Shown one piece after another: positions 1 to 8,374 of a stretch of DNA of 19,525 nt. The position numbers and the translations under genes are program-made. The notes beneath the pieces are model-generated. The model did not search any database and was not told where the DNA came from. It saw nothing but the letters and a program-made list of their open reading frames with translations. Origin of the DNA: an uncultured Clostridia bacterium (GTDB lineage Bacteria; Bacillota_A; Clostridia; Peptostreptococcales; Anaerovoracaceae); NCBI GenBank assembly GCA_945873875.1, contig CAMCER010000001.1, positions 1 to 19,525 of the forward strand. Direction: 5' to 3'. The first letter of the stretch is position 1, and every line of letters begins with the position of its first letter.

Positions 1-2
1 TG

Positions 3-626
3 TCTGATGTAGATGTTGATACTATGCTAACCGTTGGAACAGCTGAAAGTGATAATGACCTTATCAACATGACCAAAGACTTCCAGTTTGGATTTATGGA
101 TGCGGGATATATGATGGATGGCCAAATCACTACAATGAAAGTGATTCCTATAGATATAGAACCGACTTTGCTGAACAAGGTTGTGCAGAGTGGCGTAGAT
201 GAAAGCTACTATATTAAGCAAGAGGATATGCCGTCATGGTCGTACATGAAGGGCGCAAAGAAGATTCCAAGAACTTCGAAGAATGGGCATAGTTATGTTT
301 TTTCGGAAGGGCCAATAGCTTTCCCTGATCCGCTTGATAGACCTGGACGAACGATGCTGACAAGCGAAAGTACCAAGAATAGAAGCACACATGTTGTTGC
401 TGATCCGGCAACAGGAAGGCTCAGACTGCTCACGGAAATCGAGGCAGAAAGACTCCAGGGCTTCGATGATGACTGGACAAAGAATTGCCTCGTTGATGGT
501 GAAATAGAAGAAATGCCAAAGAGGATGAGGTATTTCTGCATGGGAAATGCACTGGTGGTTCCGATGATTACTAGAATGGGAAAAGAAATAGATGAAATAA
601 TAGAAAAAGAAAACAAGAGGGGATAG
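3..626 (+). CDS. DNA cytosine-C5 methyltransferase, C-terminal part (5' end outside window)
   Basis: The reading frame is open to the left edge, so only the last 207 residues are visible. The C-terminal part shows the late motifs of Dcm-type C5 methyltransferases: a motif IX-like segment (LTEIEAERLQGF followed by DDDW) and motif X (GNALVVPMITRMG), which completes the AdoMet-binding fold. The segment before it, with PGRTMLTSES and THVV, lies where the target-recognition domain rejoins the catalytic core. The catalytic PC motif and the AdoMet motif I must be upstream of the window. The enzyme would methylate cytosine C5 in duplex DNA, either as the protective half of a restriction or defence system or as an orphan. 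The stop is 4 nt before the next start, so the two genes are probably co-transcribed and translationally coupled. DNA here is AT-rich compared with the right two thirds of the window. The family call is firm; the target sequence cannot be told. Confidence 0.9.
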   Translation, partial: SDVDVDTMLTVGTAESDNDLINMTKDFQFGFMDAGYMMDGQITTMKVIPIDIEPTLLNKVVQSGVDESYYIKQEDMPSWSYMKGAKKIPRTSKNGHSYVFSEGPIAFPDPLDRPGRTMLTSESTKNRSTHVVADPATGRLRLLTEIEAERLQGFDDDWTKNCLVDGEIEEMPKRMRYFCMGNALVVPMITRMGKEIDEIIEKENKRG

Positions 627-630
627 CATA

Positions 631-3297
631 ATGGCATTAGCAAAATGGTACAAGATGGACTTTCACACACATACACCAGAAAGCAGTTGTTTTCCAAACA
701 AGGGCATAACACCTGAGCAATGGCTTGAGGCAGCAAAGGGTACTGGTGTAAATGCAGTTGTAGTGTGCGACCACAATTCTGTCGGTTATATTAGTCAAAT
801 TGAAAAGGTCAAAGAAAAATACGAGGAGGATGATGTTTTTAAGGTTTTCTATGGAATAGAACTGTGCGTTTCAGCAGAGTTTACCCACATAATAGTTATC
901 TTTGATGATAAAATGACCGTTATGGAAATTGAAGATGCTGTAATTAGTTGTTTGGAGTTAAAAAGAGACAAATGGGCTAATACAGAAGTAAATGTATCTG
1001 AAGACAAATTAAAGAAGTTATGTGAAGAATATAAAAATAGAATATTTGTCATCCCAGCTCATTTTGCATCAAATAAGGGATTGGGAACATGCAATATTAA
1101 TGCGATAAAGAAGTACCAAGAGTTTGTAAAATTTTCTGCTATTGAAGTTAGAAATGAAAAAGACGTTAGTGCGTATGAGAACAAATTAAAATGTGGTGCA
1201 ATAAATGAAGCAGTATTAATAACTGGGTCGGATAATCCTTCAAATAGAGATGAGACAAAACATTCGATTGAAGGGTTTGCAAAAGAATATACGTGGATAA
1301 AATTATCGAAGCTTTCCTTTGATGGACTTAAACAGGTGTTTATTGACCCAGAGAATAGATGTATTGATTGGGTAAAGTTGCAATCGATAGGAAAAGATTT
1401 TAATCCTAATGAAGTATCGTTCAATTATATAAGTGGGGTAAAGTTTGCTGGAATTAAACATATGACAGATTTTGATATGAGGCTTTCTCCACATTTAAAT
1501 TGCATTGTAGGCGGAAGAGGCACCGGCAAATCAACTATAATGAACGTCTTAAATTACGGTGTGAATAATGAGAATGATTTGTCAAAATGTACTCTTTTAG
1601 ATAAAACTTTAGATAAAGATGGTTCAATATCGACATTTTTTAATTTTGGTTCAAATAAAGAGTACAGGATTGATGTAAAAAGGGAAAAGCGGAGTACTAT
1701 TGCTAATGTATATGATGATTCAGGCTTCGTTGAAAATCCACCAGAATTCAAGGTGGATTTTTATGGACAAAAGGAAATCTACAATTTGGTAGAAGAAGAT
1801 AACGATATTAATACTCAAGGTACAAGTCCATTAATCAAAATGATTGATGAAAAAGTCAAGACTGAACTGTATGATTGTGAGGATAGTATAGATACAGCTT
1901 TGTCAGATTTACTTGAATTATCAACCAAATATAAAAACAATCAAAAAAAGACAAAAGAATTGCCGGGTATTAAGGCTGAAATAGAAAAAGGCGAGTCGAT
2001 TTTGAAGAAATTTCAGGCAAGCGGAATAGAAAAAGCACGTCTTGAATACGAACAGGTTGATTCCCAAATAAAAGCAATTGAAAAAATGTTGCTAGCAGAA
2101 AAAAGCACTCTCTTAAATTCTGCTGAAAAATATGAATCTTTGATAAGTGGAATAGATGATAAATTGTCAGAAATTCTAGAATATGCAAATTATAACAAAG
2201 AAGGCATAAAACTTCTAGATTCCTTAAAGACAATTAATGAAGAAGTAATAGAATACTTGAATAAGAAGAGTGATGATGTAGAAAAGATTCAAGGTGTTTT
2301 TTCGTCCTCAGACATTTATGGCGAACTGGAAGAAAAACACAGTGTGTATCTTGAGGCCTTAGGTGAAGTTCATAATACAGGGGGAGAAGATATCGACTTA
2401 ATTCAAAATCAGTTACAGCAAAATAAGAATAGATTTGATGAATTAAGCAAATTACAAAATCAACAAGCAGAGTTAGTAAAGAAAATTGATGAATCCATCG
2501 ACTCGTTTATTGAAAGAAGATTAGATTTATCATCGAAGAGAAAAGAAATAATAGATGGCTTAAAGCTTGATAGTATTAAACTTGAATTGATACCATTAGG
2601 TCATCATTCTCGTTGGAAAGCTAATTTGCAAAAAGAATGTGGTAAAGAGGGAACTTTCGAAGAGGATTTCAAGAAACTGAGTGAATTAGTGTTATCGGAG
2701 GATGATAACTTTTTACAATATAAAAAGTTCATTAAGTTCTTGTTGATTGACGAAACAGGAAATATTGAACGTGTAGGAATGAAAGGCTATGATTCTCGGT
2801 TTGCAAACATTTGGATAGATAAAAAAAATCACGATACATTAAACTCTTTAGTTAAATTAATTCCAGAAGATAAATTAAACATAAAAATAGTTGAAGAATC
2901 AGGAGAAATTGACATAAATGATGGATCCCCTGGACAGAAGTGTGCAGCAATTCTTGCTTTTATTCTAAACAGTGGCGATAATCCATTAATTATTGATCAG
3001 CCAGAAGATGATTTAGATAATAGTTTAATCTATTCCTTGATTGTAAAATCAATTAGAAGGATGAAAACTAAGCGGCAAATTATTGTGGTAACACATAATC
3101 CAAATATTCCAGTATTGGGTGATGCTGAGGGGATTATTATTTTGGATCGCAATGAAAAGGGAAAAGTGGCTTTTAGAAAAGAGAAAAAAGCCGGTTGTAT
3201 TGAAGAAAAACTTATTAGAGAAGGAATTTGTGAAATAATGGAAGGCGGAGAACAAGCATTTAGGAAACGTGAGGAAAAATATTTAAGTAATATTTAG
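631..3297 (+). CDS. PHP-domain / ABC-type ATPase fusion (TrlF family), putative defence effector
   Basis: The protein has 888 residues. Residues about 8-215 form a PHP (polymerase and histidinol phosphatase) metal-hydrolase domain: HTH at 12-14, DH at 47-48, E77, H144 in IPAH and D201 in GSD. Residues about 265-885 form an SMC/RecF-like ABC ATPase: Walker A GGRGTGKST (294-302), a long Lys/Glu-rich coiled coil (about 405-645), an ABC signature variant SPGQK (766-770), Walker B ending LIIDQPEDD (D789, E792) and an H-switch at H822 (VVTHN). The coil has no CxxC zinc hook, so this is not a Rad50/RloC type. The start is set by an AGAGGGGA ribosome site about 9 nt upstream, directly after the methyltransferase stop. 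The family (PHP plus AAA/ABC ATPase) is known from defence loci, but its chemistry is not settled. I infer ATP-dependent sensing of DNA or protein coupled to a phosphoesterase or nuclease. The usual His after GSDx is absent here (GSDNP). Confidence 0.88.
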   Translation: MALAKWYKMDFHTHTPESSCFPNKGITPEQWLEAAKGTGVNAVVVCDHNSVGYISQIEKVKEKYEEDDVFKVFYGIELCVSAEFTHIIVIFDDKMTVMEIEDAVISCLELKRDKWANTEVNVSEDKLKKLCEEYKNRIFVIPAHFASNKGLGTCNINAIKKYQEFVKFSAIEVRNEKDVSAYENKLKCGAINEAVLITGSDNPSNRDETKHSIEGFAKEYTWIKLSKLSFDGLKQVFIDPENRCIDWVKLQSIGKDFNPNEVSFNYISGVKFAGIKHMTDFDMRLSPHLNCIVGGRGTGKSTIMNVLNYGVNNENDLSKCTLLDKTLDKDGSISTFFNFGSNKEYRIDVKREKRSTIANVYDDSGFVENPPEFKVDFYGQKEIYNLVEEDNDINTQGTSPLIKMIDEKVKTELYDCEDSIDTALSDLLELSTKYKNNQKKTKELPGIKAEIEKGESILKKFQASGIEKARLEYEQVDSQIKAIEKMLLAEKSTLLNSAEKYESLISGIDDKLSEILEYANYNKEGIKLLDSLKTINEEVIEYLNKKSDDVEKIQGVFSSSDIYGELEEKHSVYLEALGEVHNTGGEDIDLIQNQLQQNKNRFDELSKLQNQQAELVKKIDESIDSFIERRLDLSSKRKEIIDGLKLDSIKLELIPLGHHSRWKANLQKECGKEGTFEEDFKKLSELVLSEDDNFLQYKKFIKFLLIDETGNIERVGMKGYDSRFANIWIDKKNHDTLNSLVKLIPEDKLNIKIVEESGEIDINDGSPGQKCAAILAFILNSGDNPLIIDQPEDDLDNSLIYSLIVKSIRRMKTKRQIIVVTHNPNIPVLGDAEGIIILDRNEKGKVAFRKEKKAGCIEEKLIREGICEIMEGGEQAFRKREEKYLSNI

Positions 3298-3328
3298 ATT
3301 GTGTTTTTTGTGTTGAATCCGTGGGACC

Positions 3329-3347
3329 ACAAATGGGACCAAGTTCA
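3329..3347. repeat. tandem GGGACCA repeats, possible integrase arm-type sites
   Basis: GGGACCA occurs twice with a 12-nt period just after the PHP-ATPase gene. Short direct repeats of this kind beside a recombination core are typical of arm-type binding sites of tyrosine integrases such as the DR2 sites of Tn916-like elements. No integrase is in the window, so the role is inferred only from layout: a TTTTCAACG string lies about 60 nt downstream, and a second repeat-plus-core pair lies near 7590-7640. Chance repetition remains possible. Confidence 0.3.
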
Positions 3348-3391
3348 CCTCAAACTCAAAAGATTATGCAGATATCCAGGAAAATCAAGAC

Positions 3392-3410
3392 TGAAAACAC
3401 TGTGTTTTCA
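3392..3410. repeat. 19-bp near-perfect palindrome, possible attachment core or operator
   Basis: TGAAAACACTGTGTTTTCA is a 9+1+9 inverted repeat in the gap between the PHP-ATPase and STAND genes, followed by ACG so that it ends in TTTTCAACG. It could be the core of an integration site, an operator for the downstream STAND gene (whose start is about 90 nt further on), or a weak hairpin. It has no U-tract, so it is not a convincing terminator. Confidence 0.4.
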
Positions 3411-3499
3411 ACGACTTGGACGGGATAATACAGTTTGATTGGTTGAGTGGGCATAAAGAGGCGAGGTAAAGACTATAAAAAGGAATGGTGGGTAGGAGT

Positions 3500-6400
3500 A
3501 TGGCAAGTATAACAGATATTAAAAGAAGAATATTGGAATTGGCTCCGGCTCAATTTCAAGAATTTTGTGATACGCTTATTTCTAAACAGAGCTATGGTTT
3601 ATTACATGGCTATGGAATGAAAGCAGGTACTGGAAATACTACTATAGGAAATCCAGATACATATTTTCGAAAAGAAAATGGCAAGTATTTATTTGTTGCA
3701 TATACCATCCAACAAGCAAGCATTTATTCAAAACTTAAAGAGGATATCGATAAATGCTTAGATTCATCTAAAACGGGTTTAGACGTTAATGAAATTGAAG
3801 ACATCATTTGTTGTCATACATCTTCTAATTTAAGCGCTGGCGATGATAAAAAACTCCATGATTACTGTGAATCGAAAGGTGTTGTATTAACTATCTGGGG
3901 GATTGATGAACTTGCTAACCAAGTACATAACCGTTATCGCTCAATGGCGAAAGATTATTTGGGGCTGAGCATCGATACGAACCAAATTCTATCTCTCGAA
4001 GATTTTGTTTCCATGTACGATGCAAACGGCATGGCTGCTCCTTTGAATACAACTTTTCAATTTAGAGAAAAGGAAAAAGGAGAAATTGAAAATGCTATTG
4101 AAGATAATCCGATAGTGATTATTTCCGGAAAAGCTGGAGTTGGAAAAACGAGACTTGCGTTGGAAGTTGCTGAGGAAGTTGCAACTAAAAGCGGATATAA
4201 ATTACTGTGTGTAAAGAATAATAATTTGGGTTTGTACTACGATTTGGTTGCTGCAACTGAAGCCCCCGGGAAGTATCTCTTTTTCATCGATGATGCAAAT
4301 GAACTGTCGGAATTAAGTCACATATTGGAATATACAACTAAAGAGAATCTGGGGTACATTGTAAAAGTTATTGTTACTGTAAGAGACTATGCCAAAGCAA
4401 AAGTTGTCTCTGCAGTTAAGGAATATGCTATCCCTAAAATGATTGAAATTCCGTCATTTTCAGATGACGAGATTAAGGGATTCTTATGTGATAACTTGGG
4501 AATTCGCAATGAGGATTATGCAAAACAAATTGTACGAATTGCAGAGGGGAATCCTAGAATTGGATATATGGCAGGAAGATTGGCTGTTGAAAGACAAAAT
4601 TTGTCTGCGATAAAAGATGTATCACAGCTTTACGATGCTTACTACGCAAAGTATGTAAATGGTGCAATAGGGGATGATAATGAACTGTGTTTTACAGCGG
4701 GTGTTTTATCTGTAGTGAATGCAGTTGTATTAGGTAATATGTCAGTTCTTAATGAGCTTCTAGATGATTATGGTATAACCGTCGAGAAATTCAAAAGTAA
4801 AATTCGACAGTTAGCTAGCCTAGAGGTTGTTGAAATACAGTTGGATCAAGTTGCAACTTTTTCTGATCAATGTTTAGCAAATTACATGCTATACTATGTC
4901 TTTTTTGAGAAAAAGATTTTACCATTCTCAAATGTTTTGGAAACAGGATATAAGCATTTTCGAAATGGTGTCATTAGAACTATAAATACTATCCTTAATA
5001 TATTCGAATCTGATGATACCAAGGCTTATTGTGAACAAGAGATTCTTAAGGTTTGGGATAACTTGCAAAGCAATAGAGATAATGTATTTGAAGATTTTGT
5101 TAAAGATTTTCATGTATTTAGGCCTGAAGAGGCTTTCCTTATCGCAAAACAAAAAATCGATGCTATTATTCCTGAAGAATTCTCTATTGAAAAGATTGAC
5201 TTTTCAAAGAATGTATTTTGCTATCATGATTCAGTTCTGTCCTATTTGGTAGGATATCAATACAGTGAATATTATGAATATGTGATAGAACTGTTATTAG
5301 AATACTCTTCCAAAACAGCGGATACGCTTATTTCGGGATACAAGTGGTTGGAAAATTCATATGGAATGGATGTGCATGCTTATAGATATAAGTATTATGG
5401 CCAAAAGAAAATTTCGGATATCCTGTATCAAGAGATTCTGAAAGGTAATGCCATTGCAATGGCAATTGGCTTTAATTGGGCAAAGTATTCTTTAGGCTTT
5501 TCATTTCACCCTACTGAAGTGGGAAGGGGAAATCAATTTGTTTTCTATAATATGGAGATTAAGCAATCTGAAGGGCTCTCTGAATATCGAAAGGTTTGTT
5601 GGCACATCTTAATTTCTCTTGCGGCTACAGATGAGTGGAAAGCAAAAGTGCTGCTGTATCTTGAAGCCTATGCAAGACACCTCCGCGGAGATTTGGATTG
5701 TGATATCGTTACGAACGATATCAAGTATGTAGATCAGTTGTTAGTCGCATTGAAATGTGGCAGGATTTGTTATTTAAAAACTGTACAAAGGCTATTATGC
5801 AACTGCGAACGTATGAATGTGGAATTCGATGATGATTGGACTGAGATACTATCCGGAACGGAATGGTATTTATACAAACTTGTGGAAAATGATTTTGTCT
5901 CATCAGATTTAGAATATGAAGAGTATGAGAGTAAAAGGGAGTCTTCGATAATAGAATATGGTAAGAGTATTTCAAAAGCAGATATTCCGATCTTGGTTAA
6001 TAGTATGTCTAACATTATGTCTGATATGTCTGTGAGCCGAGATTCATACAGTATAAACAGCGGATTTGAACTTATTCTCCAACAATTTGGAAATGATGAA
6101 ATGAAAGCATTTTTGCATGAATTTGTTCAACATGGAAAAAATCTTTCTATTCGTCCTGGGATTGTAATTGAATCACTTAATAGAAGTGAGGATTCGAAGA
6201 AACTTCTTGCGTTTATAAAACAATCGGATTTTCCGCAAAAAAACGAATGGTTGTTTAGTTTTTTTGAAACATTGCAAGAGGAGCAAGTTGATTGTGAGAT
6301 GTTGCAAGAATTATTAGATTTCTTGCACAGCGATTCTGATAAAAACATAATTTCATCCACATATCGTAGAATGAGATTCTTGGACAAGTTTTTAAGTATA

Positions 6401-7234
6401 GAAACAAATATTTATCCTATAGCGTCTGCCATAATCTATGAAAAACATCATTACAGTCCATTTATTGTTAGAATATACTTTGAACTATTGTTCCATGATG
6501 GTATATATTCCCCTGAAGAATTGATTTGGCTTTTTCAAAGTGATTTGGAATTACTACAAGAAATCTATTTCTTTATGTTAAGGGAGGGCAACATTGATGA
6601 TTTAAAAGGTGCTTTTTTGGTTGAGTTTTTGAAGTTGGATGAAAGCTGGATTCGGAAATATTCAGAAGCATTTTGGGAAAACACAGCAAAGCATAAAGAC
6701 TTTGGTTGCCACAGAAACAGTGCGTTATGGAAAACAGAATCCTACGAAAAATACTTTGACTATATTTTCTATCATTTTCCTGAAGAAGATATATATGCAT
6801 GGAGAATAGGGCATGCTTTTACAGATGTTTTGACAAATGTTGAGACTGACAAGGTTATTGATCAGCATCAAAGAGATTGGTTGGAACACATAATTATTGA
6901 CAATGTAACATCGGATAATATTGTTTTAGTTTTTGAATTCGTTTGTGAACTAGGTGAGGATGTTCGTAGATTTTCGACAAAAGTATTCTTGGAACATAAT
7001 CAAGATTATGAGATGTTCTCTAAGATTTCCTTGGTTCCGAATCATTGGAGCGGTAGTGGCAGCCTTGTGCCTGCCTATCAAAAGCAAATTGATTATTTAC
7101 AGTCTCTATACCCTCTTATCCCAGGAGTTGAATTCTTGAAACATAAAGCATTAATTAAATCAAAGGTTGAACTGCTTCAAGAAATGATAAAAAGAGAAGA
7201 AGTGGAAGAAGTTTGCAGGAACCTTTATATGTAA
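3500..7234 (+). CDS. STAND-like P-loop NTPase with degenerate PD-(D/E)xK-like N-terminus, putative antiviral sensor
   Basis: This is a 1244-residue protein in three parts. Residues 1-160 begin with a helix rich in FQEFCD and then KAGTGNTTIGNPDTYF and KYLFVAYTIQ, which resembles the beta core of restriction-like PD-(D/E)xK domains. P52-D53 is present, but A67 and T69 sit where Glu/Asp and Lys would be expected. Residues about 185-370 are the NTPase: Walker A GKAGVGKT (210-217), Walker B YLFFIDDA (D264, D265), an Arg in VTVRD (R295) and the GNPR motif (350-353) seen in STAND ATPases. Residues 370-1244 are a long helical region without recognised repeats, as expected for a ligand-sensing C-terminus. 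I chose the ATG at 3500 because the conserved-looking start MASITDIKRR is there and a GGTGGGTAGG stretch precedes it. An ATG at 3485 would add five residues. The architecture (N-terminal effector, STAND NTPase, long sensor) matches Avs-type anti-phage proteins in outline; the exact family is not identified. Confidence 0.8.
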   Translation: MASITDIKRRILELAPAQFQEFCDTLISKQSYGLLHGYGMKAGTGNTTIGNPDTYFRKENGKYLFVAYTIQQASIYSKLKEDIDKCLDSSKTGLDVNEIEDIICCHTSSNLSAGDDKKLHDYCESKGVVLTIWGIDELANQVHNRYRSMAKDYLGLSIDTNQILSLEDFVSMYDANGMAAPLNTTFQFREKEKGEIENAIEDNPIVIISGKAGVGKTRLALEVAEEVATKSGYKLLCVKNNNLGLYYDLVAATEAPGKYLFFIDDANELSELSHILEYTTKENLGYIVKVIVTVRDYAKAKVVSAVKEYAIPKMIEIPSFSDDEIKGFLCDNLGIRNEDYAKQIVRIAEGNPRIGYMAGRLAVERQNLSAIKDVSQLYDAYYAKYVNGAIGDDNELCFTAGVLSVVNAVVLGNMSVLNELLDDYGITVEKFKSKIRQLASLEVVEIQLDQVATFSDQCLANYMLYYVFFEKKILPFSNVLETGYKHFRNGVIRTINTILNIFESDDTKAYCEQEILKVWDNLQSNRDNVFEDFVKDFHVFRPEEAFLIAKQKIDAIIPEEFSIEKIDFSKNVFCYHDSVLSYLVGYQYSEYYEYVIELLLEYSSKTADTLISGYKWLENSYGMDVHAYRYKYYGQKKISDILYQEILKGNAIAMAIGFNWAKYSLGFSFHPTEVGRGNQFVFYNMEIKQSEGLSEYRKVCWHILISLAATDEWKAKVLLYLEAYARHLRGDLDCDIVTNDIKYVDQLLVALKCGRICYLKTVQRLLCNCERMNVEFDDDWTEILSGTEWYLYKLVENDFVSSDLEYEEYESKRESSIIEYGKSISKADIPILVNSMSNIMSDMSVSRDSYSINSGFELILQQFGNDEMKAFLHEFVQHGKNLSIRPGIVIESLNRSEDSKKLLAFIKQSDFPQKNEWLFSFFETLQEEQVDCEMLQELLDFLHSDSDKNIISSTYRRMRFLDKFLSIETNIYPIASAIIYEKHHYSPFIVRIYFELLFHDGIYSPEELIWLFQSDLELLQEIYFFMLREGNIDDLKGAFLVEFLKLDESWIRKYSEAFWENTAKHKDFGCHRNSALWKTESYEKYFDYIFYHFPEEDIYAWRIGHAFTDVLTNVETDKVIDQHQRDWLEHIIIDNVTSDNIVLVFEFVCELGEDVRRFSTKVFLEHNQDYEMFSKISLVPNHWSGSGSLVPAYQKQIDYLQSLYPLIPGVEFLKHKALIKSKVELLQEMIKREEVEEVCRNLYM

Positions 7235-7684
7235 AGTTGTGGGCAGATTTGGAATGGTAAACTGTCCTGTGCCTTAATCAATGGATTTGCCCTCAAAAGA
7301 GGAAGAAGAATATTTGCAGACGATTTGTTCTAGCACAATGTCCGTAAAAGGCGAACAAAACAATGTTTTTCCATGTCGTTCCCTACTGATAATAGGCCCA
7401 CACAAGCGTACTAAAAGCGCACAAAAATTTCTGGCACTGGTTAAATCAGAAAAATCATAGCCATAAAGCCACCGACCTTTCTTGAAAATGCGAGCTTCGC
7501 ATTTATGATTTCTGGATGGGAGCAAGAGTGTGAATCATTACCAAAAGGAAGTCTTAAAGACACTGGGAGACAGCCTAAAAGGTTTTCCACTTGCAACTTA
7601 CTTGCAACACTGTAATCAGGAATCCAGTATTTTCAACGGTTTCAACCTACCAAAGCGTTAGTCCGAAGCGATTTCAAACAAAAG
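7235..7684. other. gene-free stretch after the STAND gene, end of the AT-rich region
   Basis: About 450 nt without a convincing gene. A 59-codon frame on the + strand (7281-7460) and an 83-codon TTG-initiated frame on the - strand (7274-7525) lack ribosome sites and recognisable content. The last part holds tandem CTTGCAAC repeats (7589-7607) and a TTTTCAACG string, which I list separately as a possible attachment junction. The stretch marks the change from AT-rich defence genes to the GC-richer chromosome. Confidence 0.5.
7589..7640. repeat. tandem CTTGCAAC repeats plus TTTTCAACG, possible attachment-site junction
   Basis: CTTGCAAC occurs twice with an 11-nt period, and about 20-30 nt further GTATTTTCAACG appears. 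Near 3403 the string GTGTTTTCAACG (11 of 12 identical) likewise follows a short tandem repeat of different sequence. The order repeat-then-core is the same at both places, as expected if each is the right end of an integrated element with its integrase arm sites inside. Identity between the two places is short, so this is a suggestion and not proof. Confidence 0.3.
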
Positions 7685-7711
7685 CCCCGCACACATCATG
7701 TGCGGGGTTTT
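7685..7711. terminator. intrinsic terminator, bidirectional
   Basis: CCCCGCACA / TGTGCGGGG form a perfect 9-bp stem with a CATCA loop. TTTT follows on the + strand, and CTTTTGTTT follows on the - strand. It lies 27 nt past the stop of the minus-strand PepSY-like gene and would end that transcript. Read in the other direction it could stop transcription from the defence region. Confidence 0.85.
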
Positions 7712-7737
7712 CCTTAACTGTTATGTTTTGCCTGAGG

Positions 7738-8250
7738 CTATTTTACATAATCCCTCTCGTATTCCATGATCTTTCCATTAGGAGCGAGCACGTCGTAGTC
7801 ATATCTGTAGTGACCTTTTCTGAATTTGACGATATACTTTCCTTCACCGTCATCTTTTACGAATCTGCATGTGCCGTTCTTGATAACAGAAAACTTGATC
7901 CCTGAGAATTTCGCAACTTTCTTCTGAGCAGCCAGTTTTCCGATCTTTTCCTTTGAGTAGTTGTGCTTGTAGACATAGTCTACAGATTTTTCGAGCATGG
8001 TGCCGCTTTTGCTGATCGTATAATCATATTCTGCCTTGTTCTTTTTCTTTTTGAACTCGATCTCGTATTTTCCGTCGTCCTTTTCAGCTTCCAGGGCATA
8101 TACGTTAGCCTTTGTCGTGCCCGCATCTTTCAGAGCCTTGTTCACTGCCTGCTGCTTCGTGATGGATCCTGCGAATGCTGTTACGCTCATTGCCAGTATC
8201 ACTATCACTGCCAGTGAGAAAACGGAGATCCTTCTTACAGTAGTATTCAT
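7738..8250 (-). CDS. secreted PepSY-like domain protein
   Basis: The protein has 170 residues. The N-terminus is a clear signal peptide: two Arg, a hydrophobic stretch SLAVIVILAMSVTA and a likely cleavage AFA|GS after residue 27. The mature part has two similar halves (about 28-98 and 99-170). The first starts ITKQQAVNKAL and runs through KYEIEFKKKK and YDYTISKSG; the second has KYIVKFRKG and YDYDVLAPNG. This beta-rich EV/YDV pattern is that of PepSY-like repeats. Such proteins sit outside the membrane and are thought to inhibit or modulate proteases, but the partner is unknown. The start at 8250 is preceded by AAAGGTGA at proper spacing. The gene is monocistronic, ending at the terminator at 7685-7711. 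Upstream are direct and inverted repeats that may be regulatory sites. Confidence 0.85.
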   Translation of the reverse strand: MNTTVRRISVFSLAVIVILAMSVTAFAGSITKQQAVNKALKDAGTTKANVYALEAEKDDGKYEIEFKKKKNKAEYDYTISKSGTMLEKSVDYVYKHNYSKEKIGKLAAQKKVAKFSGIKFSVIKNGTCRFVKDDGEGKYIVKFRKGHYRYDYDVLAPNGKIMEYERDYVK

Positions 8251-8303
8251 GATTTCACCTTTGTCCCTTTCATTATTACCAGGTATTTGCCGTTATCTTT
8301 TCC

Positions 8304-8319
8304 CGGCATTTTCATGCCG
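8304..8319 (-). other. hairpin with GAAA tetraloop upstream of the PepSY-like gene
   Basis: Read on the minus strand, CGGCAT-GAAA-ATGCCG is a 6-bp stem closed by a stable GNRA tetraloop, 54 nt before the PepSY-like start and probably in its 5' leader. There is no U-tract. It may stabilise the message or may simply be fortuitous. Confidence 0.35.
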
Positions 8320-8374
8320 CTTTCGGGAATTTCATCTTCCGCGCTTTCCTCGCGCTTTCCGCTTTTCCCCTTTT

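Noticed and set aside
2036..2560. Possible Rad50/RloC zinc hook in the PHP-ATPase coiled coil
   Set aside because: No CxxC occurs in the coil, so it is not a zinc-hook ATPase.
7281..7460. 59-codon + strand frame MDLPSKEEEEYLQ...
   Set aside because: Composition is passable but there is no ribosome site or recognised family; too weak to list as a gene.
7274..7525. 83-codon minus-strand frame starting at TTG
   Set aside because: No ribosome site, unrecognised sequence, lies in the junction region; not enough support for a gene.
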